Source: Paracoccaceae bacterium (GTDB lineage Bacteria > Pseudomonadota > Alphaproteobacteria > Rhodobacterales > Rhodobacteraceae). From it: DNA of 17,578 bases. The stretch covers positions 1 through 17,578 of the forward strand of contig JALVEX010000033.1 of the NCBI GenBank assembly GCA_027030435.1. Direction: 5' to 3'. The notes beneath the pieces are model-generated. The model saw only the letters and a list, made by a program, of their open reading frames with translations, was not told the origin of the DNA and did no database searches. This document shows, one piece after another, positions 6,661-13,797 of the stretch. Each line of letters opens with the position of its first letter. Position 1 is the stretch's first letter. The translations under genes and the position numbers were made by a program.

Positions 6661-8091
6661 ATGGCAAAAGCGAAAGCAACCGGCAAGATCACCCAGGTGA
6701 TTGGTGCTGTTGTCGACGTTCAGTTCGAGGGCGAATTGCCCCACATCCTGAACGCCCTTGAAACCGAGAACAACGGCAAGAAGCTCGTTCTCGAGGTGGC
6801 CCAGCACCTGGGCGAAGGCGTGGTGCGCACCATCGCCATGGATTCCACCGAGGGCCTCGTGCGCGGTGATGAGGTGCGCGATACCGGCAAGCCGATCTCG
6901 GTGCCGGTGGGCAAGCCCACGCTTGGCCGGATCCTCAACGTGATCGGCGAGCCGGTGGACGAAAAAGGCCCCGTGAAGGCCAAGGAAACCCGCTCCATCC
7001 ACCAGCCCGCGCCCGATTTCGAGGAGCAGGCCACGGAAACGGAAATCCTCGTCACCGGCATCAAGGTGATCGATTTGCTCGCCCCCTACTCGAAGGGCGG
7101 CAAGGTGGGCCTCTTCGGCGGCGCCGGCGTGGGCAAGACGGTGCTCATCATGGAGCTGATCAACAACATCGCCAAGGTGCACTCGGGCTATTCGGTGTTT
7201 GCCGGCGTCGGCGAACGCACCCGCGAGGGCAACGATCTCTACTACGAGATGATCGAATCCGGCGTCATCAAGCCCGACAATCTCGAGGAAAGCCAGGTGG
7301 CGCTCGTCTATGGCCAGATGAACGAGCCTCCGGGGGCACGCGCCCGCGTGGCGCTCACCGGCCTTACGCTCGCCGAGCAGTTCCGCGATGAATCGGGCAC
7401 CGACGTTCTCTTCTTCGTCGATAACATCTTCCGCTTCACCCAGGCGGGCTCCGAGGTGTCGGCGCTTCTCGGGCGCATCCCCTCGGCGGTGGGCTACCAG
7501 CCGACGCTCGCCACCGACCTCGGCCAGCTCGAGGAACGCATCACCTCGACAAAGGCCGGCGCCATCACCTCGGTGCAGGCGATCTACGTGCCGGCGGACG
7601 ACCTCACCGATCCGGCGCCCGCCACCACCTTCGCCCACCTCGATGCCACCACCGTGCTTTCGCGCGCGATCTCCGAGCTCGGCATCTACCCGGCCGTGGA
7701 TCCGCTCGATTCCACCTCGCGCATCCTCGATCCGCTGATCGTGGGCGAGGAGCACTATCAGGTGGCGCGCCAGGTGCAGGAGGTCCTGCAACGCTACAAG
7801 GCCCTTCAGGACATCATCGCCATCCTCGGCATGGACGAGCTTTCGGAAGAAGACAAGCTCACCGTGGCCCGCGCCCGCAAGATCCAGCGCTTCCTCAGCC
7901 AGCCCTTCGACGTGGCCAAGGTCTTTACCGGCGCTGACGGCGTTCAGGTGCCGCTCGAGGAAACGATCAAATCCTTCAAGGCGGTGGTGGCCGGTGAATA
8001 CGATCACCTGCCAGAAGCGGCCTTCTACATGGTCGGCGGCATTGATGACGTGATCGCCAAGGCCGAGAAACTGGCGGCCGAAGCCGCCTGA
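6661..8091 (+). CDS. atpD: ATP synthase F1 beta subunit (catalytic)
   Basis: AtpD carries the three catalytic sites that make ATP. The product is 476 residues. Key features: beta-barrel N-domain (about 7-80), Walker A GGAGVGKT (153-160), the catalytic Glu in GERTREG (E185), Walker B VLFFVDN (249-255), and the DELSEED lever loop (392-398) that contacts the gamma shaft. I chose ATG 6661 (MAKAKATGKITQVIGAVVDV) with GGAGAA about 8 bases upstream; an in-frame TTG at 6616 lies inside atpG and would add a tail unlike the family. All catalytic residues are present. Confidence 0.98.
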   Translation: MAKAKATGKITQVIGAVVDVQFEGELPHILNALETENNGKKLVLEVAQHLGEGVVRTIAMDSTEGLVRGDEVRDTGKPISVPVGKPTLGRILNVIGEPVDEKGPVKAKETRSIHQPAPDFEEQATETEILVTGIKVIDLLAPYSKGGKVGLFGGAGVGKTVLIMELINNIAKVHSGYSVFAGVGERTREGNDLYYEMIESGVIKPDNLEESQVALVYGQMNEPPGARARVALTGLTLAEQFRDESGTDVLFFVDNIFRFTQAGSEVSALLGRIPSAVGYQPTLATDLGQLEERITSTKAGAITSVQAIYVPADDLTDPAPATTFAHLDATTVLSRAISELGIYPAVDPLDSTSRILDPLIVGEEHYQVARQVQEVLQRYKALQDIIAILGMDELSEEDKLTVARARKIQRFLSQPFDVAKVFTGADGVQVPLEETIKSFKAVVAGEYDHLPEAAFYMVGGIDDVIAKAEKLAAEAA

Positions 8092-8101
8092 GGAGGGCCT
8101 G

Positions 8102-8497
8102 ATGGCTGAAACAATGCAGTTCGATCTGGTGAGCCCGGAAAAACGCCTCGCATCCTTCGCCGCGCGCGCGGTTCAGGTGCCGGGCTCCGAGGGCGAGATG
8201 ACGGTGATGCCCGGCCACGCGCCGGTCATCACCACCCTGCGCCCCGGTATCGTTCGTGCCAGCGGCGAGAGCGGAGAAGAGGAATTCATCGTCACCCAGG
8301 GAATTGCCGAGATTTCCTCGGATTCGGTGATGATCGTTGCCGAACAATCCTTCCCGCGCAGCGAAATGAAGCGCTCGGATCTTGAAAGGCTCCTCGAGGA
8401 AGCCCGCGCCCGCGCCGCCGCCGCCAGCGAGGAAGAGCGCCTGACGGCCGAGAAATTCGTGGAAGAGCTGGTGCATTTCATCGAGATGATGGAATAG
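8102..8497 (+). CDS. atpC: ATP synthase F1 epsilon subunit
   Basis: AtpC joins the gamma shaft to the c-ring and regulates ATP hydrolysis. The product is 131 residues: an N-terminal beta-sandwich (about 4-88, with the conserved VPGSEGEMTVMPGHAPVIT) and a C-terminal helical hairpin (about 90-131, rich in Glu, Arg and Ala). The start ATG follows a strong GGAGGG, 10 bases after the atpD stop. It is the last gene of the operon; 41 bases later comes a strong terminator. No atpI/B/E/F genes are nearby, as expected where F1 and Fo genes are split. Confidence 0.95.
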   Translation: MAETMQFDLVSPEKRLASFAARAVQVPGSEGEMTVMPGHAPVITTLRPGIVRASGESGEEEFIVTQGIAEISSDSVMIVAEQSFPRSEMKRSDLERLLEEARARAAAASEEERLTAEKFVEELVHFIEMME

Positions 8498-8538
8498 GCG
8501 CACGCCCGGGAGGCTTTCGCCCAAGCTTTCGCATGATC

Positions 8539-8567
8539 AAAAGGCCCTGCCCTCGGCAGGGCCTTTT
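8539..8567. terminator. Strong bidirectional Rho-independent terminator (atpC / prs)
   Basis: A perfect 13-base stem pairs AAAAGGCCCTGCC (8539-8551) with GGCAGGGCCTTTT (8555-8567) around a 3-base loop CTC. The T-run is at 8564-8567, and the A-run at 8539-8542 gives a T-run on the other strand. It therefore serves atpC on the plus strand and prs on the minus strand. Confidence 0.9.
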
Positions 8568-8622
8568 CACATGCACCAACCGCTAGATCACGCGCGGGCC
8601 CCGCGCCCGGCAAGCCTCTCCC

Positions 8623-8647
8623 CATCACTGGTCCCTTAAATATCCCC
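8623..8647 (-). repeat. 3-prime two-box element, copy A (after prs)
   Basis: On the minus strand GGGGATATTTA (8647-8637) is followed by AGG and then GACCAGTGATG (8633-8623). It lies 58 bases after the prs stop, in the prs direction, between prs and the bidirectional terminator. The first box overlaps the end of a stem whose arms are 8647-8654 and 8683-8690 (CGCCGGAG/CTCCGGCG, 8 bases). The same two boxes recur at 11289-11312. Confidence 0.7.
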
Positions 8648-8705
8648 GCCGGAGGCATCTGCCCGTGCCGCAGGCGCCTTCGCTCCGGCGCACAGAGCGG
8701 CGGGA

Positions 8706-9725
8706 TCAATCGTGCGAATAATATCCCTCGTAGATCGGCTCCAGGGTCTGCACGTCGAACAGCGAGGAAACGGATGTGCCGTTCCAGATGTTGAGGATCG
8801 CCTGGGCAAACATCGGAGCGGTGGGTACGATACGGATGTTATCCGCCGCTTTCACCGCCTCCGTGGGCTCGATCGTATCGGTGATGACGAGGCTTTTCAT
8901 CACCGATTTGCCGATCCGCTCCACCGCCGGCCCGGAAAGCACGCCATGGGTGATATAGGCGTGCACTTCGCTCGCGCCGGCTTCCATGATTACCTCCGCC
9001 GCCTTGCACAGCGTGCCGGCGGTATCGCATATATCGTCCACGATCAGGCATTTCTGCCCGGTCACGTCGCCGATCACCGTCATCCCCTCGATCTCGCCGG
9101 GCTTGGAGCGGCGCTTGTCCACGATCGCGAGCCGTGCGCCGATGCGCTTGGCCAGTTCGCGCGCGCGCTGCACGCCGCCCACATCGGGCGAAACCACGGT
9201 GATTTCCTCCATGCTGCCGCGGAAATGATGGGCGATGTCGAGGGCGAATATGGGGGAGGCGTAGAGGTTGTCCACCGGGATATCGAAGAAGCCCTGGATC
9301 TGGGCCGCGTGCAGATCCATCGTCAGCACCCGCTCGACCCCGGCCTCGGTAATGAGATTGGCCACCAGCTTCGCCGAAATCGGCGTGCGCGCCTTGGTGC
9401 GGCGATCCTGGCGGGCATAGCCGAAATAGGGAATGACGGCGGTGATGCGCGCAGCCGAGGAGCGGCGCAGCGCATCGGTGATGATCAGCAGCTCCATCAG
9501 ATTGTCATTCGCCGGGCGCGAGGTGGGCTGGATGATGAACATGTCCTCGCCGCGCACGTTTTCGTAAACCTCGACGAAGATTTCCTGATCGTTGAACCGC
9601 TCCACCCGTGCATCCACGAGCGAGATGTTCATTCCCCGGTGCATCGACATCCGCCGCGCCACGGATTTCGCAAGCGGCAGGTTGGCGGTGCCCGAGATGA
9701 GCTTCGGTTCCGAGGTGAATTGCAT
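8706..9725 (-). CDS. prs: Ribose-phosphate pyrophosphokinase (PRPP synthetase)
   Basis: Prs makes 5-phosphoribosyl diphosphate from ribose 5-phosphate and ATP, for purine, pyrimidine, histidine, tryptophan and NAD synthesis. The product is 339 residues, slightly above the usual 310-320. Visible motifs: RFNDQEIFVE (43-52), the ATP-site stretch YARQDRR (103-109), MDLHAAQ (136-142), the flexible loop KRRSKPGE (204-211) and the PRPP loop VDDICDTAGT (229-238). I chose ATG 9725-9723 with GGAG about 10 bases upstream; an upstream in-frame start would add 17 residues and fall in the divergent promoter region. Transcription ends at the terminator shared with atpC. Identification is secure. Confidence 0.96.
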   Translation of the reverse strand: MQFTSEPKLISGTANLPLAKSVARRMSMHRGMNISLVDARVERFNDQEIFVEVYENVRGEDMFIIQPTSRPANDNLMELLIITDALRRSSAARITAVIPYFGYARQDRRTKARTPISAKLVANLITEAGVERVLTMDLHAAQIQGFFDIPVDNLYASPIFALDIAHHFRGSMEEITVVSPDVGGVQRARELAKRIGARLAIVDKRRSKPGEIEGMTVIGDVTGQKCLIVDDICDTAGTLCKAAEVIMEAGASEVHAYITHGVLSGPAVERIGKSVMKSLVITDTIEPTEAVKAADNIRIVPTAPMFAQAILNIWNGTSVSSLFDVQTLEPIYEGYYSHD

Positions 9726-9763
9726 GGCGGCAGGTCTCCGGCTGGCAGCTTGATGACGGAATC

Positions 9764-9776
9764 GTGTCGTTGACAC
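9764..9776. repeat. Small inverted repeat over the -35 box of the divergent promoter
   Basis: GTGTC-GTT-GACAC (9764-9768 and 9772-9776) overlaps the TTGACA box at 9770-9775 in the gap between the divergent prs and isomerase-like genes. The position is what one expects of an operator, but 5-base arms are short and could be chance. Confidence 0.35.
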
Positions 9777-9797
9777 CGCTTAGCACCCCTCTAGCAT
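9770..9797 (+). promoter_or_regulatory. Sigma-70 type promoter for the isomerase/hydrolase unit
   Basis: A perfect -35 TTGACA (9770-9775), a 16-base spacer and TAGCAT (9792-9797, 4 of 6 matches to TATAAT) predict transcription starting near 9804, about 28 bases before the chosen ATG at 9832. An in-frame ATG at 9796 overlaps the -10 box, which argues against it as the start. Confidence 0.6.
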
Positions 9798-9831
9798 GAA
9801 GCAAAGAAATCAGATGCGCAGGAAAGAGAAA

Positions 9832-10434
9832 ATGCCCCGGATCGATTATTATTTCAGCACCCTATCGCCCTATACCTATCTGGCCGGAACCCGGCTGGAG
9901 GAAATCGCCGCGCGCCACGGGGCGGAAATCAACTACAAGCCGGTGGATGTGCTGGCGCTTTTTGCCCGCACCGGCGGTGTCGCGCCGCGCGAGCGCCATC
10001 CCGCGCGCCAGCAATACCGGGTTCAGGATCTGGCGCGGCGGGCGAAGCGGGCGGAGTTGCCGCTCAATTCCGCACCTGCCTACTGGCCGACCAATCCCGC
10101 CCCGAGCGCCTATGCCATCATCGCGGCACAGGCCGCAGGTGGCGGGGGCGATCTCGGGGCGCTGGTGCACGGCTTCTGCCGCGCCGTCTGGGCCGAAGAG
10201 AAGAACATCGCGGAAGATGAGGTTGTGCGGGAATGCCTGGCGGCCGCCGGTTTCGATCCGGCGCTGGCCGAGAGCGGGCTCCTCGCGGGGGCCGAAACCT
10301 ATGCCCGCAACCTCGAGGATGCGGTGGCGGCCGGGGCTTTTGGCGCGCCGTTCTACATCACCGGGGATGATGCGCGGTTCTGGGGGCAGGATCGGCTCGA
10401 AGATCTCGATCTCCATCTTTCCGGTGCGCTCTGA
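9832..10434 (+). CDS. 2-hydroxychromene-2-carboxylate isomerase-like protein (DsbA fold, GST kappa type)
   Basis: The product is 200 residues. It begins PRIDYYFSTLSPYTYLAG, the signature first strand of the DsbA-fold isomerase/kappa GST family, with a Ser (S11) where DsbA has its CxxC cysteine; such proteins use glutathione to isomerise or conjugate. The helical insert (about 40-150) and the C-terminal GAFGAPFYITGDDARFWGQDRL, containing the cis-proline segment and the conserved FWGQDRL, complete the fold. The classical substrate is 2-hydroxychromene-2-carboxylate in naphthalene breakdown, but most chromosomal members have unknown substrates and no naphthalene genes are visible here. ATG 9832 has AGGA about 9 bases upstream. 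The TGA abuts the ATG of the hydrolase gene, so the two are probably co-translated. Confidence 0.85.
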   Translation: MPRIDYYFSTLSPYTYLAGTRLEEIAARHGAEINYKPVDVLALFARTGGVAPRERHPARQQYRVQDLARRAKRAELPLNSAPAYWPTNPAPSAYAIIAAQAAGGGGDLGALVHGFCRAVWAEEKNIAEDEVVRECLAAAGFDPALAESGLLAGAETYARNLEDAVAAGAFGAPFYITGDDARFWGQDRLEDLDLHLSGAL

Positions 10435-11235
10435 ATGCCGGGCGAGGCCGGGGCCGTGCATCACGTGCATTGGCATGAATGGGGAGAAGCGGGCAGGCCG
10501 GAAGCGCTGATGATCCATTGTGCGCTTTCGAGCGGCCGCGCCTGGGCCGGCGTCGCGGAGCATCTTGGCCGGGATCTGCATATGACCGCCTTCGATCTGC
10601 CTGGCCACGGGAGAAGCGCAAGCTGGAATGGCGAAAGGGATTATCATGCGCTTGCCACCGCCAACGCCGCGCAATTCTGCGCAACGCCGCGCCATGTGAT
10701 CGGCCATTCCCTCGGGGCGACGATCGCCCTCAGGCTGGCGCTGGAGCGGCCGGAATGCGTGAAAAGCCTCGTGCTGATCGAGCCGGTGCTCTTTGCCGCC
10801 GCGCGAGGAACGGCGGGATTCGATGAGGAAGAAACTGCCATGCGCCCCTTCGTGGAGGCGATGGAGCGGGGGGATCACGTGGCCGCTGCCCGTGCCTTCA
10901 CAGGCCGCTGGGGGGGCGGCCAGCCCTGGGAGGCGCTGCCGGAAGCGCAAAGGGAATACATGATCGCCCGGATCGGGCTCATCCCCGCCACGCGGGCCGT
11001 GCTCTACGAGGATGCCGCCGGCCTGCTCGCGCCGGGGCGCCTCGAGGCGTTGCAATGCCCGGTGCTCTTTCTTGAGGGGGAGAGATCGCCGCCCGTGATC
11101 GGCGAGATCGGTGCGGCGCTGGAAGCGCGAATGCCGCGGATGCGCCGGCGCGTCATCAAAGGGGCCGGGCATATGCTGCCCATCACCCATGCGCCGGAGG
11201 CGGCGTGGGAAATACGGACGTTCATCAGAGTTTGA
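10435..11235 (+). CDS. Alpha/beta fold hydrolase
   Basis: The product is 266 residues with an alpha/beta hydrolase core. It shows the oxyanion region HCALSSGRAW (28-37), FDLPGHGRS (53-61), the nucleophile elbow GHSLG (90-94, Ser92) and the general base H246 in KGAGHMLPITH. The acidic member of the triad is less clear: where many relatives have GxxD after the sixth or seventh strand, this protein has FLEGERSPPV, so Glu or a residue elsewhere may serve. No signal peptide is seen, so it is cytoplasmic. The substrate is not predictable; C-C bond hydrolase, esterase and lactonase are all possible. It starts at the base after the isomerase stop without a clear ribosome binding site of its own, which points to translational coupling and a shared pathway. 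Confidence 0.85.
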   Translation: MPGEAGAVHHVHWHEWGEAGRPEALMIHCALSSGRAWAGVAEHLGRDLHMTAFDLPGHGRSASWNGERDYHALATANAAQFCATPRHVIGHSLGATIALRLALERPECVKSLVLIEPVLFAAARGTAGFDEEETAMRPFVEAMERGDHVAAARAFTGRWGGGQPWEALPEAQREYMIARIGLIPATRAVLYEDAAGLLAPGRLEALQCPVLFLEGERSPPVIGEIGAALEARMPRMRRRVIKGAGHMLPITHAPEAAWEIRTFIRV

Positions 11236-11288
11236 GGGCATGGAGCGGGGTCCGCCCGATTTGTTTCCGCCCTCCGCCCCGCGCCCCA

Positions 11289-11312
11289 GGGGATATTTAT
11301 CGACCAGTGATG
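11289..11312 (+). repeat. 3-prime two-box element, copy B (after the alpha/beta hydrolase)
   Basis: GGGGATATTTA (11289-11299), then TC, then GACCAGTGATG (11302-11312). It lies 53 bases after the hydrolase stop in the same direction, and 10 bases beyond the stop of the convergent ltaE gene. A GCGGGG/CCCCGC stem (11245-11250 with 11277-11282) precedes it. Both boxes match copy A (8623-8647) perfectly, 22 of 22 bases. No T-run terminator is visible in this convergent gap. Confidence 0.7.
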
Positions 11313-11322
11313 AGGGCAGGGA

Positions 11323-12375
11323 TCAGGACGCGCGGATGACGGAGAGAAACCGCGAGATGTTTTCATCGGTGGCGGACCAATCGCACACGAGGCGCGCGGT
11401 CAGCGGTTCGTCCGGGTCATCGCCTTCGAGATCGCCTTCCCAGACATAATATTTCGCCCCGGCTTCGTGCAGCCGCTTGTGCGCGGCGCGGGGGAAGGTG
11501 GCGAAGATCATGTTGGCCTCGGGCTCGAACAGGAGCGAGACGGTTTCGATCTGTTTGAGGCCCCGGGCGAGGCGCGCCGCGGCCTCGTTGGCCATGCGGG
11601 CGCATTGGAGCCAGAGATCATCTTCGAGATGGGCGAGCATCTGCGCGGCGAGGTAGCGGTTCTTCGAGGGGAGATGACCGGCGCGCTTGCGCCGCAGCTG
11701 AAACTCCCAGTCATGCGCGGGATCGAAGAAAATCACCGCCTCGGCCCCGAGGAGGCCGTTTTTCGTGCCGCCGAAGCTGATGGCATCGACGCCGGCCTTC
11801 CAGGTGAGTTCGGCCGGGGTGCAGCCCAGACGGACGAGCGCATTGGCAAAACGCGCGCCATCGAGGTGGAGAGGCAGGCCGTAGTTCCCGGCGATTTCGC
11901 CGATGCGGGCGATCTCGCCCGCGCTGTAGAGCGTGCCGCGCTCGGTCACGTTGGTGATCGAGACGGGGCCGCGCTGGGGGCCGTGCACGCCGCGGGTCTC
12001 CTCGGCATCGATCGTGCGTGCGAGCGCCCCGGGCCGCATCTTCGCATCCCGGCTTTCCACCAGCGTGAGCTTGGCGCCGCCGGTGAAGAACTCGGGGGCG
12101 TTGCACTCATCTTCATGGATATGGGCCTCGGGGGTGCAGAAGATCGTCTGCCAGGGCTCGGCGAGGGTGGCGAGGATCAGGGAATTGGCGGCGGTGCCGG
12201 TGGCGACCATATGCACCACCGCTTCGGGCGCTTCGAACACCTCACGGATACGGGCGGTGAGGGCGGCCATGAGATCGTCATCGCCGTAGGGCGTGGCATA
12301 GCCCTCATTGGCCCTCAGGAGCGCTTCCATCACCTTCGGGTGGGCGGGGCCTGTGTTGTCGGAGGCAAAAAACAT
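11323..12375 (-). CDS. ltaE: Low-specificity L-threonine aldolase
   Basis: LtaE is a PLP enzyme that splits L-threonine or L-allo-threonine into glycine and acetaldehyde. The product is 350 residues, the usual length. Visible: N-terminal FFASDNTGPAHPKVMEAL, the stacking His in AHIHEDE (H86 region), the Asp in LHLDGARFANA (D172) that pairs with the PLP ring nitrogen, and the PLP lysine K205 in SFGGTKNGLLGAEA. I chose ATG 12375-12373 with AGGAAG about 9 bases upstream. The start overlaps the upstream ycgN-like stop by one base (TGATG), making this the last gene of the maoC-ribF-ycgN-ltaE operon. It converges on the hydrolase gene. Confidence 0.93.
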   Translation of the reverse strand: MFFASDNTGPAHPKVMEALLRANEGYATPYGDDDLMAALTARIREVFEAPEAVVHMVATGTAANSLILATLAEPWQTIFCTPEAHIHEDECNAPEFFTGGAKLTLVESRDAKMRPGALARTIDAEETRGVHGPQRGPVSITNVTERGTLYSAGEIARIGEIAGNYGLPLHLDGARFANALVRLGCTPAELTWKAGVDAISFGGTKNGLLGAEAVIFFDPAHDWEFQLRRKRAGHLPSKNRYLAAQMLAHLEDDLWLQCARMANEAAARLARGLKQIETVSLLFEPEANMIFATFPRAAHKRLHEAGAKYYVWEGDLEGDDPDEPLTARLVCDWSATDENISRFLSVIRAS

Positions 12376-12854
12376 CAGATATCTTCCTCTATGATGTGAT
12401 CTTCCCATTCCTCTTCCGCCACCTCGAATTCGGGCACGGTGCGCCCGCGCAGGCTTTGCCCGGCTTGATGGACGCTTTCGGCCCGCCCCGTGAGAAGCGG
12501 GTGCCAATCGGGCAGGGGGCGGCCCTGATAGAGGCGCTTGTAGGCGCAGGTGGCGGGCATCCAGTGGGCGCTGGTGGCGATGTTTTCGGGCGTCAGCACC
12601 ACGCATTCGGGCACGATCTCCTTGCGGATCTCGTATTGCGCGCAGCGGCAGGTTTCGTCGTCAAACAGCCGGCAGGCGACGCGGGTGAAAGCGATCTCGC
12701 CGGTTTCGGCATCCTCAAGCTTGTTGAGGCAGCACTTGCCGCAGCCGTCGCAGAGCGCTTCCCATTCCTCGGGGGTGAGCTCTTCCAGGCGGTAGCGCTC
12801 CCAGAAGCGGGCGCGCAGGGCGTGGGGGGCTTTCGAGGCGCGGCGATCAGACAT
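12375..12854 (-). CDS. YcgN/UPF0260-type cysteine-cluster protein
   Basis: The product is 159 residues, matching the UPF0260 (YcgN) family, whose function is not established. It belongs to the wider CxxCxxCC cluster group thought to bind zinc or iron. Nine cysteines are visible: C35, C38, C41 and C42 in CDGCGKCC, then C61, C69, C71, C84 and C103. The family segment HWMPATCAYKRLYQGRPLPDWHPL (98-121) is complete. I chose ATG 12854-12852, which gives the family N-terminus; a longer frame upstream runs inside ribF. It overlaps ribF by 8 bases and ltaE by 1 base, so it is translated from a shared mRNA. Metal binding is inferred from the cysteine pattern. Confidence 0.88.
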   Translation of the reverse strand: MSDRRASKAPHALRARFWERYRLEELTPEEWEALCDGCGKCCLNKLEDAETGEIAFTRVACRLFDDETCRCAQYEIRKEIVPECVVLTPENIATSAHWMPATCAYKRLYQGRPLPDWHPLLTGRAESVHQAGQSLRGRTVPEFEVAEEEWEDHIIEEDI

Positions 12855-13788
12855 CGGCCAGGATCTCGCGCGCGCGGGTGCAATCTTCCTCGATCTGGCG
12901 GCTGAGGGCTTCGAGGCTGTCGAATTTCTCTTCCGGGCGCAGGTATTCCACCAACGCCACCGAAAGCGGCATGCCATAAAGATCGCCTTCGAAATCGAAG
13001 AGGTAGGTTTCCAGATTGGGATGATCGCCGCCGAATGTGGGGCGCAGGCCGATCGAGGCGGCGCCGCCGTATTCGCCCTTGTGGGGCCCTTCGAGCACCT
13101 CGGCCTTCACCGCGTAGATGCCAAAGCGCGGCGGGTGCAGGCCGTCGATCGACATGTTTGCCGTGGGAAAGCCCAGTTGGCGCCCGCGCTGATCGCCGCC
13201 GATCACCTTGCCTTCGATGCGGTGCCAGTGGCCGAGCATGCGCGCCGCATCGCGTGGCCGGCCCTCGGAGAGCGCCTTGCGGATCGCTGTCGAGGAAACC
13301 TCGCCGATCTCCGGGAGCGCCACCAGATCGGCGATGGTGACGGCGAAGCCGAGATCGCGCCCGAGCCGGGCGAGATCCTCGGCCGTGCCCGCGCGCCCAC
13401 GGCCGAAGCGGAAATCCCGGCCGACGACGGCATGCGAGAGGCCGAGCCCCTCCTTCAGCACCCTGCGGGCGAACTCCTCGGGGGTGAGCGCGGAGAGCGC
13501 TGCATTGAAATTCAGCTCGTGCAGGATATCGACGCCGAGCGTTTCGAGGCGATGGGCGCGGGCGCGGGCGTTCATCAGCCGGAAGGGGGGCGCATCGGGG
13601 GCGAAATATTCGCGCGGGTGCGGCTCGAAGGTGACAACGCCGAGCGGCGCGCCGATCTCCTGGCCCTTTTCGCGGGCGATGTCGATCACCGCCTGATGGC
13701 CCAGATGCACGCCATCGAAATTGCCGATGGCGGCGCTGGCCCCGCGCGCGGCGGGAGGCACGAACTGATAATCCCGGACGATCTGCAT
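12847..13788 (-). CDS. ribF: Bifunctional riboflavin kinase / FAD synthetase
   Basis: RibF phosphorylates riboflavin to FMN and adenylates FMN to FAD. The product is 313 residues, standard length. The N-terminal FAD synthetase domain (about 15-180) carries GNFDGVHLGH (22-31) with the nucleotidyltransferase HxGH, RDFRFG and SSTAIRKAL. The C-terminal riboflavin kinase domain (about 185-310) has LGFPTANM with the PTAN metal/ATP motif and LETYLFDFEGDLYG with the catalytic Glu/Asp region. The start ATG lies 9 bases after the maoC-like stop; its own ribosome binding site is weak, so coupling is likely. The end overlaps the ycgN-like start by 8 bases. No FMN riboswitch was recognised upstream. Confidence 0.96.
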   Translation of the reverse strand: MQIVRDYQFVPPAARGASAAIGNFDGVHLGHQAVIDIAREKGQEIGAPLGVVTFEPHPREYFAPDAPPFRLMNARARAHRLETLGVDILHELNFNAALSALTPEEFARRVLKEGLGLSHAVVGRDFRFGRGRAGTAEDLARLGRDLGFAVTIADLVALPEIGEVSSTAIRKALSEGRPRDAARMLGHWHRIEGKVIGGDQRGRQLGFPTANMSIDGLHPPRFGIYAVKAEVLEGPHKGEYGGAASIGLRPTFGGDHPNLETYLFDFEGDLYGMPLSVALVEYLRPEEKFDSLEALSRQIEEDCTRAREILADV

Positions 13789-13797
13789 GATCGCCGT

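Noticed and set aside
6613..8007. 464-codon minus-strand frame opposite atpD
   Set aside because: Shadow of the conserved atpD gene; His/Leu/Gly-rich composition typical of antisense GC-rich frames.
12376..12606. Longer start for ltaE by 77 codons
   Set aside because: The extension is an alternative frame of the ycgN-like gene; the ATG at 12375 has a good ribosome binding site and family N-terminus.
12855..12977. Longer start for the ycgN-like gene
   Set aside because: The extra 41 residues lie inside ribF and do not resemble the family; the ATG at 12854 gives the standard N-terminus.
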